From assembly GCA_025617375.2 (NCBI GenBank), contig JAMYGW020000010.1, forward strand, positions 310,001-374,000: DNA of 64,000 nt, read 5' to 3'. The notes beneath the pieces are model-generated. The model was not told where the DNA came from and made no database searches. It worked only from the letters and a program-made list of their open reading frames with translations. Shown piece by piece: positions 25,509 through 38,948 of the stretch. Each line of letters starts with the position of its first letter. Position 1 is the first letter of the stretch. The stretch comes from Acarospora socialis (lineage: Eukaryota; Ascomycota; Lecanoromycetes; Acarosporales; Acarosporaceae). A program made the translations under genes and the position numbers.

Positions 25509-27738
25509 CAGTCAAATATTTTAAATAGAAAATAAATATGTATTAATACAATAAAATAATAAACTGTCAAAAAGTACAGTGTTCTAGCTGCTTTCATTGT
25601 TTTAATTAACTTTAGTGTTAAAATCTGAATTATATAAGTAAATTAAATTAATTTAATTACAGTTAACTTGTTCAACTAATCAGTCTGTACAGTCAATGAT
25701 GACAACAGTGTATGTTTTTAATATAAGTATTTTATATATTTCTCAATACAAGTACACAAATCATTTCTTGTAATCATCAATTCTCATATAATGCATCAAC
25801 AAACTATTATCTGAAGAAACATCAAATTCTACAGCAGTAAAATTTTTTAAAATTATTAATTAATCTTTAAATAATGTATCTTTCTGATATAGAGATTAAT
25901 AGAGAATTTTAAAAATAAAATTGTATGATTTACTCAAGATAAGTTGAATAATTAAGTAATATTCAATTTAATTTTTTAAAAAGACTTCTTTTTCTATTCT
26001 TTCTTCTTAATTTTTATTTTTGTATTTTCATTGATCTTTTTCATTTTGATCTCTTTCAAATTATATAACTCATTCTTTACAAGAGCAATCAATCACAATT
26101 TATATATATAATTTGTTTTAATGCAATAATCTTTCAATAAAGTTGAGACATTCAAAATCTCTATAATTACTTTGTTCTCAATATGTTTTAAATCTGTCTT
26201 AATATTTCATTCAACTGTAAGACAGAAGAGATCACAAAAATATTGTATAATTGAAGAATGTTTAATTTTTAAAAGAATGTTGTTTTATATGAAAGATAAC
26301 AGATCATTAATGAAATAATTGTTCAACAAAAATGTACAGTGTTGTTCTGTACAATATTAAAAAATTTAAATTAAAAAAAGTTTGTATAAATTACAATGAT
26401 GTTAAAATTTAAATCATTATATAATTCAAACTTCTTTAACTTTTTTTCATCATCAGAAGTTTATGAGAACTTTTGTCATGTAAGAATGATGATTGTGTAA
26501 TGTTTGAAAGCTTAACTATTGATAATCACTGATAAAAAAGTTGTATAACTGTTCAGAGTTGTTGTATCAGTGTGAGTTCTTTGACTTTTAACAGTATGAG
26601 TTGTTTAAAATACATAATGATTTACAATTTATTGAACATTTTCTTCATGTCTGAAGAGAGAATTTTGAGTTATATGACTGAGAGAAAAAGCATTTAAATC
26701 AATGATGACAGAAAAATGAAAATTAATAACATTACAATTATAAAAACAGTATTTATATTAAGCAAAGAGATATTCAGTAGAATGCACAACATCTTTAAGA
26801 ATGCAACATGAATTTCATAATAATAAAAAAATCATTTTGTACAATCTGAATTATCTAAAAAGAAAAAAGATTTGTAAATAAAAGAATCACAATTTCTGAA
26901 GATAAACATTCAACATGTTTTTTAAATTAACATCAATAAACATTTTATTCTCAATGAAACTTACTTTATCATCATTTCATACAAAATTCTCACTTAACTC
27001 ATGATGTTCATTATATTCAATCAGTTCTCTATTTTAATATGCATAATTTTTATAAGATTTAGCAGATTCTATCAGAATTAAATGTATCTTGAAGACAATA
27101 TGTAATTGTATAATAATATATAATTGTTTGTACATCTTAACATAACATCATGAATTATCAGCAAAAACATTTTCTGCTTTTACATCTTTTAAAATTATAT
27201 TTAATATTTATAATTATAATGTAAATTATTCAAGAGTTGCAGCAGAAAGATATTCATCAACATTTTTTTAGTCAGTATCTATTGTACAATTAATTGTGAT
27301 GAAGATTTATCTCAATTATTATATAATGCTCACATAATGATCATCACTTCTTCATTCACTCTCAACACATAATTCTCAGTATTGATAATTTCTGAACAAT
27401 AATATAATATCTATGAATTATTTGCTACTGAATTTGATCAATTGAGTTGCTTCTGTATAAAATGAATGTTTTATAATTTTATATAATTATAAATTTCTTA
27501 TTAAATGATGAGTATATACAGTGTCATTAATATGATGCAGTCTACAAGACTGATATTATCTTAAAGATCTTGCTGCATAAGATCTTTGAAAAATATCTGT
27601 ACAAATTATTTAATAAATTATATAGAGTAATATTAACATAAAAATAACTTACTTATCATCAAAACAGTTAACTTTTGATTAACTGACTTTATCAAGCTTC
27701 AATTTGTTGATTTGCAGTGCTGATATCAAAAAAATAAA

Positions 27739-28039
27739 TATTACAGTCAAATCAGAAAGAACTTAATGAAAGAAGCAGTACATCAGAGATGTGCACTCTG
27801 AATATAACACAATGACATATCAGCAAAACAACAAATTTAAAAGCACATCAGAACAACAGCAAATCAGTAAGCAGTCTGATATATAGTAGAATCATTTTTT
27901 CTATGAAAATGATCATGTTCAACTTACTTAGTTACTTAGTACTCAATACTAGCTACTGTTTACTCAAATCTTTGAATCTTTATATCAAAGAGCACAAACC
28001 CTAGCCCTATAATTGAGAAATCTCAGTTGAAATGTAACA
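27739..28039 (+). repeat. Left LTR, 301 bp
   Basis: Starts TATTACAGTCAAATCAG, corresponding to TGTTATGATCAAATCAG of the right LTR, and ends GTAACA. The palindrome seen in the element 1 LTR is lost here. Confidence 0.8.
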
Positions 28040-28068
28040 TTTTGAACATTCTTACAATATAAAGAAAG

Positions 28069-31000
28069 ATGTCTTTCAAAGAATCAATCTCAGATGATGT
28101 GTTGCAGAGCACTGAATCAATAAAGATAGTCAACATCAATCACAAGATACTGAAAGTCAAGACATCAAATAACTTCTTGAAAGATCAGTGAAATCTGAGA
28201 CAATTTCTTGCTCAACTTGATCTATATGTTGACTTTAATTTGAGAAAGTTTTCAAGCAACATCAACAAGATCTTGTTCACAATATTCTACCTGAAGAACA
28301 CAGCATTCAACAGAGTTAAATTGAAGTTTAGAGAGTTCTTAATCATGAACTCTAAAGAGAAAGAAGTCAATATTTCATATATCAGTCATTGAGAACAATT
28401 CAAAGAAAAACTCAGAGTAATCTTCAGAATAATAGATGAGAAATGTGCAACAGAACAAAAGATTCACATGTTACAGCAAGAAGAATTTGCAGTTAAGTAT
28501 GCAACAGAGTTTCAATGAATTGCAGTGCTTACACAATAAAACACAAATCAGTTAACATCAATATACTATTGAGACTTGAAGAAATCTATTAAAGACAAAA
28601 TTGCACAAAAAAAAAGATCAGATGATCTTTAAAAGTTAATTAACTGAATAATTATGATAAATGATTGTCAGTAAGAACATCAGATGAAACAAAAAGACTA
28701 TTGACATCAGAGATAAATGAGTAGAACTCATGAGAATAATCAAAGATGACAATACTTGAATTTCATGAATCTTAATATGATGAAATGAGATCAATCTTCA
28801 GTACAACAATCAAAAGAAGCATCACAAGAAAAGAAATGATTCTCAAAAGAGAAGTCTTCAAGCAATCAAGAGATGTGAAAGTGCTATAACTGCAATACTA
28901 TTGAACATCTTGTGAAAGACTGCAGAAAACTCAAGAAAGAAAGAAAAGAAGCTGCAATTACAACTAGAAAAGTAATGCACAACAATCTTAGCTGAACAGC
29001 TTGCTACAACAACATGTGTTGAACACACATGAGCAGCAAGAATAAAGTCAAATACTATTCAAAGAAGTCACATCAGAAGCAAGAAACTTACAATATTACA
29101 GAATGATCTAGATCAGACAACACTGTAAGAAAAGAACTATGTATTCTAGATATTAAGATTAAAGAAATCAATACTTATGATATTCAGATAGAAGAAGACT
29201 ACAGTAATAACATCTGAATTGTCTTGAATTTGAATGTAAATCAAAAAAAAGTCAACAAATGAAAGATCAATCAGAAACTCAAGTCAAGATATAAACACTC
29301 AGAGAATCAACATAGAGCATTGAAAGAAAAACTGCTTCAGCAAGAGAAACAAGATTTAAAAGAAGAAATCATAGTCTTAAAGCAAGAACAGAATGAGACA
29401 AGAGATATTGATTAAGTTGTCAAAAAAGTCATAGAATAAGCACAGAGAATCATAAAGAATCACTTTGAATTCTCATTCATGATAATTCAATCAGTCAGAA
29501 AAGAATTCAAGCTTAGTATAAGTTTATTTCTAGAATTGAAGACTGAAAACAAAGAACTATGAATCTTTCAAGAAGATTATATTTTGTCAGAGTTTCTACA
29601 AAAAGTGAAAGCACTTTGAAATCTGTTGCAGAAAGAATACAATAGATGTAATCTAAATGTATACAATGAACAGTATGTTAAAAACAAAATCAAGAAGCAC
29701 ACAGACTTAATACTCATCAAATGAGAATCACAGTGATTCAAGAATCTATAAAGAAGAGCACACAAGAATGCAGAGAAGTCAAAAAACTACAAGTTTTCTC
29801 AATAAGACTAGAGAGCAAGAAGCTGCTAGAGTCTCATAAATAACATGAAGATAAGATCATGATAGAGATGAATTTTAAATAAGACAATTAACTGTCAGAA
29901 ACAGTACACACTTTGATGAACTTTGAAGTGTCAAACAATTACATCTCATAAAAACTAGTCTGAGAGACAGAACTAAGAATTATAAAAACTTCATACTTAG
30001 CAAGAGTACTGATGACAAACAAGAGTCACAAAGATATAATGAATCAGATTCACATCACAACAAATATCACAGAAAGATGTCAGAAAATGACATTGAATGT
30101 TATGAACTTTATGAAGTATGATGTCATACTAAGTATGTCATACTTGAAAGATTACAATCTCAAGATTAACTAAGTTACAAAAGAAATCTATGTGACAGAG
30201 CATGCATATGAGATCTTAAAACAGTCAGAAATGTGCTTGTTGAAATACAAGTCATGAAATCATGAAATATCACTGTTGAATGAAAAGCAATCTAAGTGAA
30301 TGTCATTATACTCAATGAGTGAGAATCAGCTAAAGAAAGTTCAAGACTATCTTGATGAGAATCTCAAGAGAGAATTTATAAAATCATCAAAATTGTCAGC
30401 AGAATACTCAATTCTGTTTGTATTAAAACTGAATGACTGAAAGTGACTATGTGTTGATTATTGACAACTGAACAAGATAACAAGACAGAACAGTTATTCA
30501 TTATTTTTGATTGAAGAATTGCAAGACTGACTTGATTAAGCTAAGTAATTTATCAGCATAGATCTCAAAAATGTCTATCATCAGATTAGAATGAAAGAAG
30601 GTGAAGAATGAAAGACAGTGTTTTGAACAAGATATGAACACTATGAGTATACTGTCATGTCATTTAAGCTAAAAAATGCATCAGTCATCTTTCAAAGACT
30701 TATCAACAACATATTGAGAGAGCATCTTGATGACTTTGTGATCACATATCTAAACAATATACTAATCTACTCAGAGAATCTCACAGAACATCAAAGACAT
30801 GTAAAAAAGATACTTGCAAAGCTGAAAGAAAGATCATTGTATGTGAAAGAGTCAAAGAGCAGATTCAAGACTCAAGAAATTAAGTTTTTAGAATATGTGA
30901 TTTAATCTGAATGCATTAAGAAAGATTCAACAAAGACAGTAACTGTAAAACAGTGATTTACACTTAAAAGAATCAAGAAAGTACAGATCTTTCTAGAACT

Positions 31001-32910
31001 AACAAACTACTATCAAAAGTTTATATCAAACTACTCACAAGTAACAGAATCTCTCACACACTTGATGCAAAAAAAATGAGAAATAACACTGAAATGAGAA
31101 ACAAAAGCAAGCATTCAATATATTGAAGAGAAGTCTCAGTGAAATAGCTCATCTCATGATATTTCAGACTGTATGCAAGAAGATATTGAAAATTGATGCA
31201 TCAGACTTTGCAGTTAACACATACTTATATCAGATCAAAGATGAAATACAAAAACTCATAGCATTTCAATTTAGAAAGTTATCAGAATTCAAGAAAAGAT
31301 ATGAGGTTCATGACAAGAAACTTCTTGCAATAGTGAAAACACTGCAAAAGTAAAGATTTTATCTTGCAGATACAGAGAAATCTATACAAATTTATACTGA
31401 TCACAAAAATCTGAAAAACTTTACAACAACAAAACAGCTGAATCAGAGACAGATTTACTGAACAGAGTCATTAGCAGACTTTGAATTTCAGATTCATTAC
31501 AAGAAAAATAATAAAAATAATGAAGCAAATGTCTTGAGCAGACAATCTGATCATGAAGAAGTGAAATGAGTTCACATCAAAATTCTGAAGAAAGACAACA
31601 ACAGAGCTCTAGTTAAAAAGTTAGCAGTGATGTACAAGATAAAAAATACTTTCTTAATGAACAAAAAACTCATACAGAAGTGTCATGCAGACAGAGTTCA
31701 TGAACATCTGAAAGTTAAATGCACTGAGAATCTTGTGTGAAGAAGATGCAATGTTAGTGATCTTAGAAGACAAATTAACAAAATAATTGTCAGATGCAAT
31801 TCATGCTGATGAAACAGAATTAACAGAGATAAGTGATATGATGAAGTAACACAAATTGATGCATCAGACAAATCATGAAATTCAGTTACTATGAACTTCA
31901 TTATAAAGTTATTATCATTGAAGAATTCAGCATGAGAAGTAAGATTCAACAATATATTGACTATAGTGAATAGATTGATCAAGTACACAATGTTCATTTC
32001 ATTCAAAGAAACTGCAACAGCATCAGTATTGATGTATATTATACTGTGAGAATTAATTAACAATCACAGACTATCAAAGAAATTTATCACTGACAAAAAC
32101 AAGCTGTTTACAAGCAAGTTCTGAGAAATGCTCACAGCAGAACTCAGAATAAAGCACAAGATGTTAACAGTGTATCATTCACAGACAGATGAACAAAGTG
32201 AATGAATGAATCAGACAGTGAAAACATATTTGAAACACTATGTCAACAAAAGTCAGAACAACTGAGTGCAACTGCTATTAACAGCACAGTTTGCATACAA
32301 CAATGCAAGAAATAAGATCATGAAAGAGACATCATTCTACACAAATTATGAATATAATTTAGAGATATGACAAGATTCACAAAGACATGAATCACAGAGT
32401 CAGAAGACAATCTTAAACATTATACAAATAAAGAAACTGCACAAAGATCTGACAAACAGAATTCAGCAGCAATTAGACAAGAAGAAATCTGAAGAATCAT
32501 TTCAGATTGAAAAGAAAGTATATCTTTGAACAGACAACATTAAAACAAGAAAGAAAAGCAAAAAACTGAACAGCAAGAGCATAGAATCATTTGAGATAAA
32601 AAGAGACATTAAGAAAATAAACTATGAACTGAACTTATCTTAGAAAATGAGAATACATCTAATATTTCACACATTCATGCTTCAGTGCTGTGATCAATTC
32701 ATATCACTTTAAACAACTGAGATGTCAGTTGAACCTGACAAAGAATATGAAGTTGAAGATATTCTAGAAAAAAGAATAATTAGTGAGAAAACTCACTATT
32801 TCATGAAGTAAAGAGAATACAATATCTCAGAAAACACATGAGAATCAAGAGAAAATCTCAAGAACTACACAAGAACACTTCAGCATTTTGAGAAAAAAAT
32901 AATATAGAAT
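28069..32910 (+). pseudogene. Gag-pol of nested chromovirus 2
   Basis: Gag starts ATG 28069 with the same first residues as element 1; the zinc knuckle CYNC-x4-H-x4-C is kept near 28888. RT fragments are open at 30657-30905, where the catalytic box is YLNN rather than YLDD. RNase H is open at 31123-31353; integrase and chromodomain follow to about 32910. Stops are mostly TGA and TAA. Inactive. Confidence 0.8.
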
Positions 32911-32941
32911 TTCAGAAATTTAGAAACATCAAGTTAATTAG

Positions 32942-33349
32942 TTATTGCATGTCAGAGAGATCATTTTTGTTCTTCATCTCATTATTATTGCTATCAAGCT
33001 CAGCAGCAAGACAGTTAATCTTTTCTGATGTGCAATGATCAGCAAGATCAAGAATCTTTTGAAGATGAATTATCTTTGTAGAAAGTGCAGTCAATTCATT
33101 ATTTGTCTTACTTATTTTCTTTTGAAGAAAAAGACAAGTTCTATTGAGAGACTTTCACATTACTGTGACACAAGAATGATCACAATAAGTACACTTATCA
33201 CACTTTAATCACTCAGAATACTCTTCAATTATAGAAAAACAAGAAAGATCACAAGCAGTACAGTATTTGCAAGAAAAAGAGACAAGATTGTCATCTAGTT
33301 AGATCTCTTTTGCAAGTCTGAGACAATTTTCACTTTTAGAAATCATCAT
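32942..33349 (-). pseudogene. Antisense ORF of chromovirus 2
   Basis: Starts ATG at 33349 and ends at TAA 32942, with three internal stops. Encodes two Cys groups (SCKYC.. and KCDKC..) followed by a heptad-like segment (LSTKIIHLQKILDLAD) and an Asn/Asp-rich tail. Organisation matches the antisense ORF at 25110-24655. Conservation of the layout in two differently mutated copies argues that it was a real gene of the ancestral element. Confidence 0.6.
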
Positions 33350-33424
33350 TGTGAATGACATCTGACTTATATACTCTCACTTAAATAGACACTAGAAAAC
33401 TAACACTTCAAAGAGAAAAGATGA

Positions 33425-33725
33425 TGTTATGATCAAATCAGAAAGAACTTAATGAGAGAAGCAGTATGTCAGAAATGTGCACTCTGAGTACAGTATGATG
33501 ACATATTGATAAGACAATGAATCTAGAAACATGCTGAGATGACAGTGAATCAGCAAGCAGTCTGATATATAGTAGAATTGTTTTCTCTATGAAAATAATT
33601 GTGTTTAACTTACTTAGTTACTTAGTACTCAATACTAGCTACTGTTTACCTGAACCTTTGAATCTTTATATCAAAGAGCACAAACTCTAGCTCTATAATT
33701 GAGGAATCTCAGTTGAGATGTAACA
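33425..33725 (+). repeat. Right LTR, 301 bp
   Basis: Starts TGTTATGATCAAATC, ends GAGATGTAACA, followed directly by the ATAAA target duplication and then by TIR-element sequence continuous with that left of 27734. Confidence 0.85.
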
Positions 33726-36221
33726 ATAAATCTTTGATAATTGTGTATGTTTATTTGCAGTTGTACAACTCAGTGCATGATGAACTTTTACATATAATGA
33801 TGTTTTCTTGTCTCAATCAGAGTACAAAATTTGAAAATGTGCTTTCAGATTGCAAACAACATTCAGATATTGATAGAGTACATTGATTATTGTATAATTT
33901 AATACATTAATATAAATTTATAATAAATATTTAAAATAAACATCAATTTCAGCATAAATCTTGATGTCTTAACAGAACAGTTTGTTATGATCATCAATAA
34001 ATCATAGATAATTGAGTTTGAGCACAATATATTCTTTATGCTGACATTGAAGATCTTTTGTACAACAAATATGAATTTGAGAATTCAAATATTTAATCAT
34101 ATTAAACAAATAATCTTTAATACAGTATGTCAGAAAGTGATTAAAAATAAAATCAGAATGATATATTGACAGATGTTGAATTCTTTTGTATAAAAGTGAA
34201 TATGAAGTAATTTTCATTTATATTCATTAATAACATCAGTATTTAACTCTTTCAATACAAACTGTGTCATTTTTTCTTTTATTTCTTCAATGTCAAACAG
34301 AGAATGTTGATGAATTATTTTCATCTTTTTTCATAATTATACAATTTTATACAATTCAATTTCATGTTCTTTCTTCTGCAATACATGTAGTATTTAAATA
34401 TTATTGAGATATATTTCATAAAATAAAACAATAATCTTAATTTGTAGTTCAGAAGTATCAATGATTTCAATTTTCTTTGAAATTTATTATTCTTACAATT
34501 TTTACTCAATTGTACAATAACTTCAAGTAATGTTCAACTCATCTTGAAGTTTTCTGCTAATATTTTGACTGAAGTGATTTTCTTAAAACAGTTATATGAC
34601 ATAGTTTTTGCAGAAATTAAGATTCACAGTTTGTGCTGATATTGTAAACAATAAATTCTATTTGTATGATTTAGAAATTAGAATTTGTGTAATTGTGACT
34701 GTATATATTATTACATAAGCAAGAAAATTGAAACTTATGTAATTAAGATTGTGTATATCTTTATATAAGTAAGAAAATTGATTTTCTTTCTATAATATTA
34801 ATGAACTACAGTATTGTATGAATTGAATACAATTATATTAATTATAACTTTAATCTACTGACTTACTTAACTTTATTATTGATATGACTACTAGTTTTAA
34901 GCACTGCAAAGAAGTGTAAGTCTTGCTTAGATATTATAATAATTCATATGATTAAATGAGAAATAAAGAACAAAAATCAACAAGAAGATTAAAAAAAATT
35001 CATATATATTTATCACAACACAATAATATTTTTTAATGATGATTCATCTTCATGTTCAGCAGACTCAGAATTTAAATTTAAGTGATACTCTTTAATTATT
35101 ACAATATCATCATTATTCTCATTAACAACACTTTCATTGTCATTTCATATGAAGCAGCAGACTACATAATCATATTATTTGCAGTTTTTACATGTTTCAT
35201 CAAAATATTCTGCAATGCAACAACATTCTGAGAAGAGTTTTAAAACTGATATGCACTGTATATATATTTGTTTAATTCTTTCATGAAACTGAATAAAAAT
35301 GTCATTGATATACAAAGAACAGTGTGTTGAAATCTGCTGTAAAATAATTACATTTTGTACAAACTTTACAGATTATTCAAAAAAAATCAGAAGTTTTTTA
35401 CTCTGTGAATTATGAATAAAGAAGATAAGTTGTTGCTGTTTTACTAAGAAAATAAAATTTTGCTGAGTAACAATGACAGTAATAACTGCATTATATATGA
35501 CAAGAATTTTACATTATACAATCTGTTAACATCAATGTATTAAAACTATTTCTGTGTACTTACATGATAATTATGATTGAAGTTGTGATAATAATGAATC
35601 TAAAAGTGAAAATAAAAATAAAGTTAAATAAAAAGCAGAGTATCAGCTGTACAAAAAACTTCATTATTATTTATTTAATAAAACTGTACAGCTTGTAGAA
35701 TCTATGAATTAACTTAATAATTTATTATAATTTAAAGAATTACATTTTTTTTGTTTTCTTTTTCACTAAAAAGATGTCAGTAATGTTTAATGTAGTATAT
35801 TACTGTAGATTGTACAAATCAGAATTATATAATAACAGTTTCAATATAAAAAGTTTGCTGTAGTATTAAGATTATTATTTGATTTTTTTTCTGTTATAAC
35901 TTTATTTTCTTTTCATTTTCTCACTTCTTCAGAATCTGTATTTGAATAATGTCAAATTAAAACTCACTGTTATATATCTTTGTACAATCAGTTTTTTAAA
36001 TTAATCTTTATATTGAAAAGTATTTACTTCATTATTCTGTATCTACACTATATCATTGATTATTAAAATAGAAGTGAACATTCTTGTAGATGATTGATTT
36101 GTTTGTACAATGATGATGATGTTGATTACTTACTTATAGATCATCATTTCTCTATGTGTTTGTGAAAATTTGAAAAAAATTTGATGTGTTGATAATCTCA
36201 TTATTGTTCATCATAATAGTG

Positions 36222-37996
36222 ACTTAAAGATGACTGCAGCATTAAGCAGCAGCTATAGTGGCATTTGATTCAGTTAAGTAAAGGAAGTAAGTGACAAACT
36301 TTAGTATTGCAGTATAAGAAGACAATTAACAATACTGACAAGGGATGAGAATATGTTTACTATCCACAATATTGTGTTCTGTAAAGAACTCTACCTTAGC
36401 TTGTGATGATCCCCGTCACATGGAAGTTATGGTATACTTACAGATTAGATTACACTTTGATAAGCGTACCATAGTCCCCCCCACTTGACGTGCTCGGCTT
36501 TCGTGTTACCTTGGAAAGATAATACCCTACCTCTGGCAGGTATTAATCAGGTCTGTGAAAGCTACTATAGATAAGAACTCACGAACCAGGGGGCTGCGCA
36601 AGAAAAGAAGTGTAAAGGAACCGGAAGCGAAAAGGCCACAGGTTGTGAATGATAAGGTAGGATCCACCAGTGACGATAAGTGCTTGAACCTTTATAATGA
36701 CTTGCTCTGCTTCCCGTTCATACCAGCTAGTATGAAGGTCTGTGTTCCTGGGTCGAGAGCACACATAACGGCATCGACCCGAAGCGTAAGGACTCGGGTA
36801 ACGGCAACGGCAACAGCAAGGGCGGAGCTCGTAGGTATGCATGTCAGATCAAAGTACTTTAGGATGTAACCTGCTCTATGCGCATCACTCATTAGAAAAG
36901 CACGGGTGGTACTCGTACGGTAGAGGACAAACTGCATCTGTTGAAAGGGGTTAGGGCCACACCCAATTTATCTGGGCGCTTGATCCAGCCAGCGGATGAA
37001 TGCAGGTATCCATCCGCTTAATTCTTCTGCATAGTAGATCACCAACCCAGCACAGTAAAGCACTACCCTGACCTATTGGTTTGTCCGCACAGCTGACACC
37101 TGTACACCTGCCCCACCTTCTCTCTCTCCACTCTGTATCACGTTCACAATCCGATCTATGATTCAAACCTCACCGCCCACACACCCAAGATTCTCCGAGT
37201 TACCATTCGCTCACTTTGCACATACATACGTCCCCTCAAACTTCATCCAGGCCCGAGCGCAAGAGACCAAGCATACTACATCCTGACCACTTTTCTGCAG
37301 AAAGCTTCTTGTGGCAGCCGAAGGCAAGAATTCATGTTGGCATGCCATGTGCTTGCCATCTGCATATTTGTCATCTCTCATTGAACAGACTTGATTTGAG
37401 TGAGTTAGAGTTTCAGGGCATGCCTGACAACACTGTAGCATTAGAGATTGAGAATATGAGGGTTCCTGCTTCCACCCTTTGGCTGTTATGACCATACGAG
37501 CAAATTTACTGTCTGATAGTGGAAAACGGTGTAGAAGTTGAGGATCTAGTAACACTGCATGCTAGATGCTCGCTCCTTTTGGGTTAGAAAATATATCTTT
37601 CACACAGTAGGACTCTCTAGGGTCAGGTGAGAGCCGCATCAAGTTCTGCATTTGAGAACAATTGACTCTGTACATAGTGTTACTGGTGCTTGACGCCCGC
37701 CCTCGTGGTCATCTACTATGCTCTACTTGCAAGTTATGACCCAGTCATGATGCTCGGATGCTCGCCTGATTTCATGGTGGTGTTGTCAAAACGACCGCAT
37801 CTACCGGCATACTAGGGTTCATAATCTACCAGAACAGAGAGGGTCAGCAATCGAATTTTCTCATACGCAAAGTACCAGGCACCGGGTTCGAACCTGAGCC
37901 TTCTTCTCCCACTGGACGATTGCGTCAAAGTTCTTGCATTTATGTTTCGTGTCTGGCGAGTGGGTGGCTATATCAGCGTAGGCTCTATAGATAATG
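36222..37996. other. Gene-poor start of island; no convincing gene
   Basis: Composition becomes normal within about 150 bp of the TIR tip. A 13-bp imperfect inverted repeat (36428-36440 and 36461-36473, TATGGTATACTTA versus TATGGTACGCTTA) can form a small hairpin. Short open frames at 36555-36869, 37211-37555 and 37216-37491 overlap each other on both strands and have no family signature, so I do not call them. A pyrimidine-rich run at 37105-37135 may be promoter-like. Confidence 0.35.
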
Positions 37997-38948
37997 TTAT
38001 AGTATGGGGTACGCACTGAAGTCTGGGTATGGAAATGCATATCCCTTGACCCAGTTATGGGTGATGACGCTTGTGTCGCCATAGCACATGATGTCTTGCC
38101 TCAGGATGTCAATACAGTGATCTATGTTCACATGAGTAGTTGTGCTTGGTATCAAATGCCTGAGCGAGTGAGGCCTTCAGCTCACCAACGTGATGGCGTA
38201 ATGTGGTCGGGCTGTCGGTCAGGCCTGGTGGACGCCGTCCGTCGACGTCGTAATACTCTTTATAAGAATGTTGACGGATCAGGTTCAGGCAGTGCAGCTG
38301 ATGGAACATCTCGGTGGCCCCGAAGAAATTGCCGTCAGGCAGCTGGACAGCGTGTACCTCGGACTTGTTGATGGCTACCATTGTTTCTGGAGAGATTGCT
38401 ACGTGCCGGACTGATACCCAATTGTCAGCAGAGCTTTCAGAGTTTCGAGAGAAGACAGTGAATACCTTCGACAAGCTTCCCCCAAGCGGCATCGAGCTCT
38501 GGACTCGGATGGCCTTTGTAGGGATTAATGTCGTTTTACGCTCCCCGGAACATGTAGGTGTCATATTTGACAGCCTCGAGTGCAGGTCCTGAAGATTCAT
38601 CAGCAAGATAGTCATACGCTTATATATCTAGAGTAGAGGTCGCAAGGACGCGAGGGACCAGTGTCCACAATGGTCTCACTGACCAGGTAAAGCGAGCTGC
38701 CTAGCACAACGCTCGTCACTAACAATGGCCCCTCTAAGTCTGAAGGCATAGATGATAACAGCCACCAAAGCAATAAACAACACAGAGGAAAGCCAGCCGA
38801 ACATCCAAATTCGGCTATTCTGTTTGCTTTCTCTCAGTCCGCCATGTAAGAAAGACTCTGTATCATGAGCAGACCCAGACTCTAAAGAATTATCCTCTTC
38901 CTTCATCGGAACACTGGTATATGTGCTGTTCTTGCTGCTCAAGGCCAT
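37997..38948 (-). pseudogene. UstYa-like (DUF3328) oxidase-type protein, with one in-frame stop
   Basis: Four exons reconstruct a 246-codon frame: 38948-38684, 38588-38466, 38410-38186, 38121-37997, with GT..AG introns in phases that join cleanly. Residues 1-45 are cytoplasmic and polar; about 47-68 (IWMFGWLSSVLFIALVAVII) form one membrane anchor. The family blocks follow: CARQ, PALEAVKYDTY, NPYKGHPSPELDAAW, VRHVAISPE. The two signature motifs HxxHC are both present: HQLHC in exon 3 and HVDHC formed across the last intron. UstYa-type proteins carry out oxidative cyclisation of ribosomal peptides (ustiloxin, asperipin, cyclochlorotine pathways). The only defect is TAA at 38538-38536 in exon 2, between the YDTY and NPYKGHP blocks; an intron there would be too short. 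So it is a recent pseudogene, a sequence error or a readthrough case. It is divergent from the precursor gene at 40532. Confidence 0.8.

Larger units (their letters stand above)
27739..33725 (+). mobile_element. Complete Ty3/gypsy chromovirus, 5987 bp, nested in the transposase gene of TIR copy 1
   Basis: 301-bp LTRs (27739-28039 and 33425-33725); the left LTR has lost its first TG to TA. The 5-bp duplication ATAAA is perfect (27734-27738 and 33726-33730). Same family as element 1, with gag from ATG 28069, pol to about 32910 and the same antisense ORF. More strongly mutated: the RT box reads YLNN. The insertion point lies inside the DDE transposase frame of the TIR element, which it splits. 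Confidence 0.9.
26887..34642 (-). pseudogene. DDE (integrase-like) transposase of TIR copy 1, split by an LTR element
   Basis: Minus-strand frame equivalent to that of copy 3 (59050-57287). The start codon is ATA here. The N-terminal part is 34642-33731 and the C-terminal part 27738-26887; the chromovirus at 27739-33725 lies between, in the segment before the conserved NQxIEAWW-like block. Open fragments at 34509-34321 and 34217-34002 belong to it. See the copy 3 entry for domains. Confidence 0.7.
18314..36215 (-). mobile_element. TIR DNA transposon, copy 1, carrying two nested LTR elements
   Basis: The left tip starts TACGGTGGACGATAATGAGG and the right tip is its inverted counterpart, with inverted similarity for at least 55 bp (ending in TTTTCACAAA). 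The flanks carry a perfect 6-bp duplication, ATAGTG at 18308-18313 and 36216-36221. Inside, chromoviruses occupy 19096-25508 and 27739-33725. Subtracting them with their target duplications leaves about 5492 bp, the same as copies 2 (5486) and 3 (about 5488). The coding strand is minus. The transposase gene (34642 down to 26887) is split by the second insertion. AT-rich and mutated; inactive. Confidence 0.9.

Noticed and set aside
34321-34509. 62-codon minus-strand frame repeated at 44790-44978 and 58729-58917
   Set aside because: It overlaps the transposase in another frame. The transposase frame has the recognisable motifs, so this one is a shadow.
36555-37555. Overlapping frames at 36555-36869, 36692-36937, 37211-37555 and 37216-37491
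   Set aside because: They overlap on both strands, have no family motif and no splice-supported extension. Not enough to call a gene.
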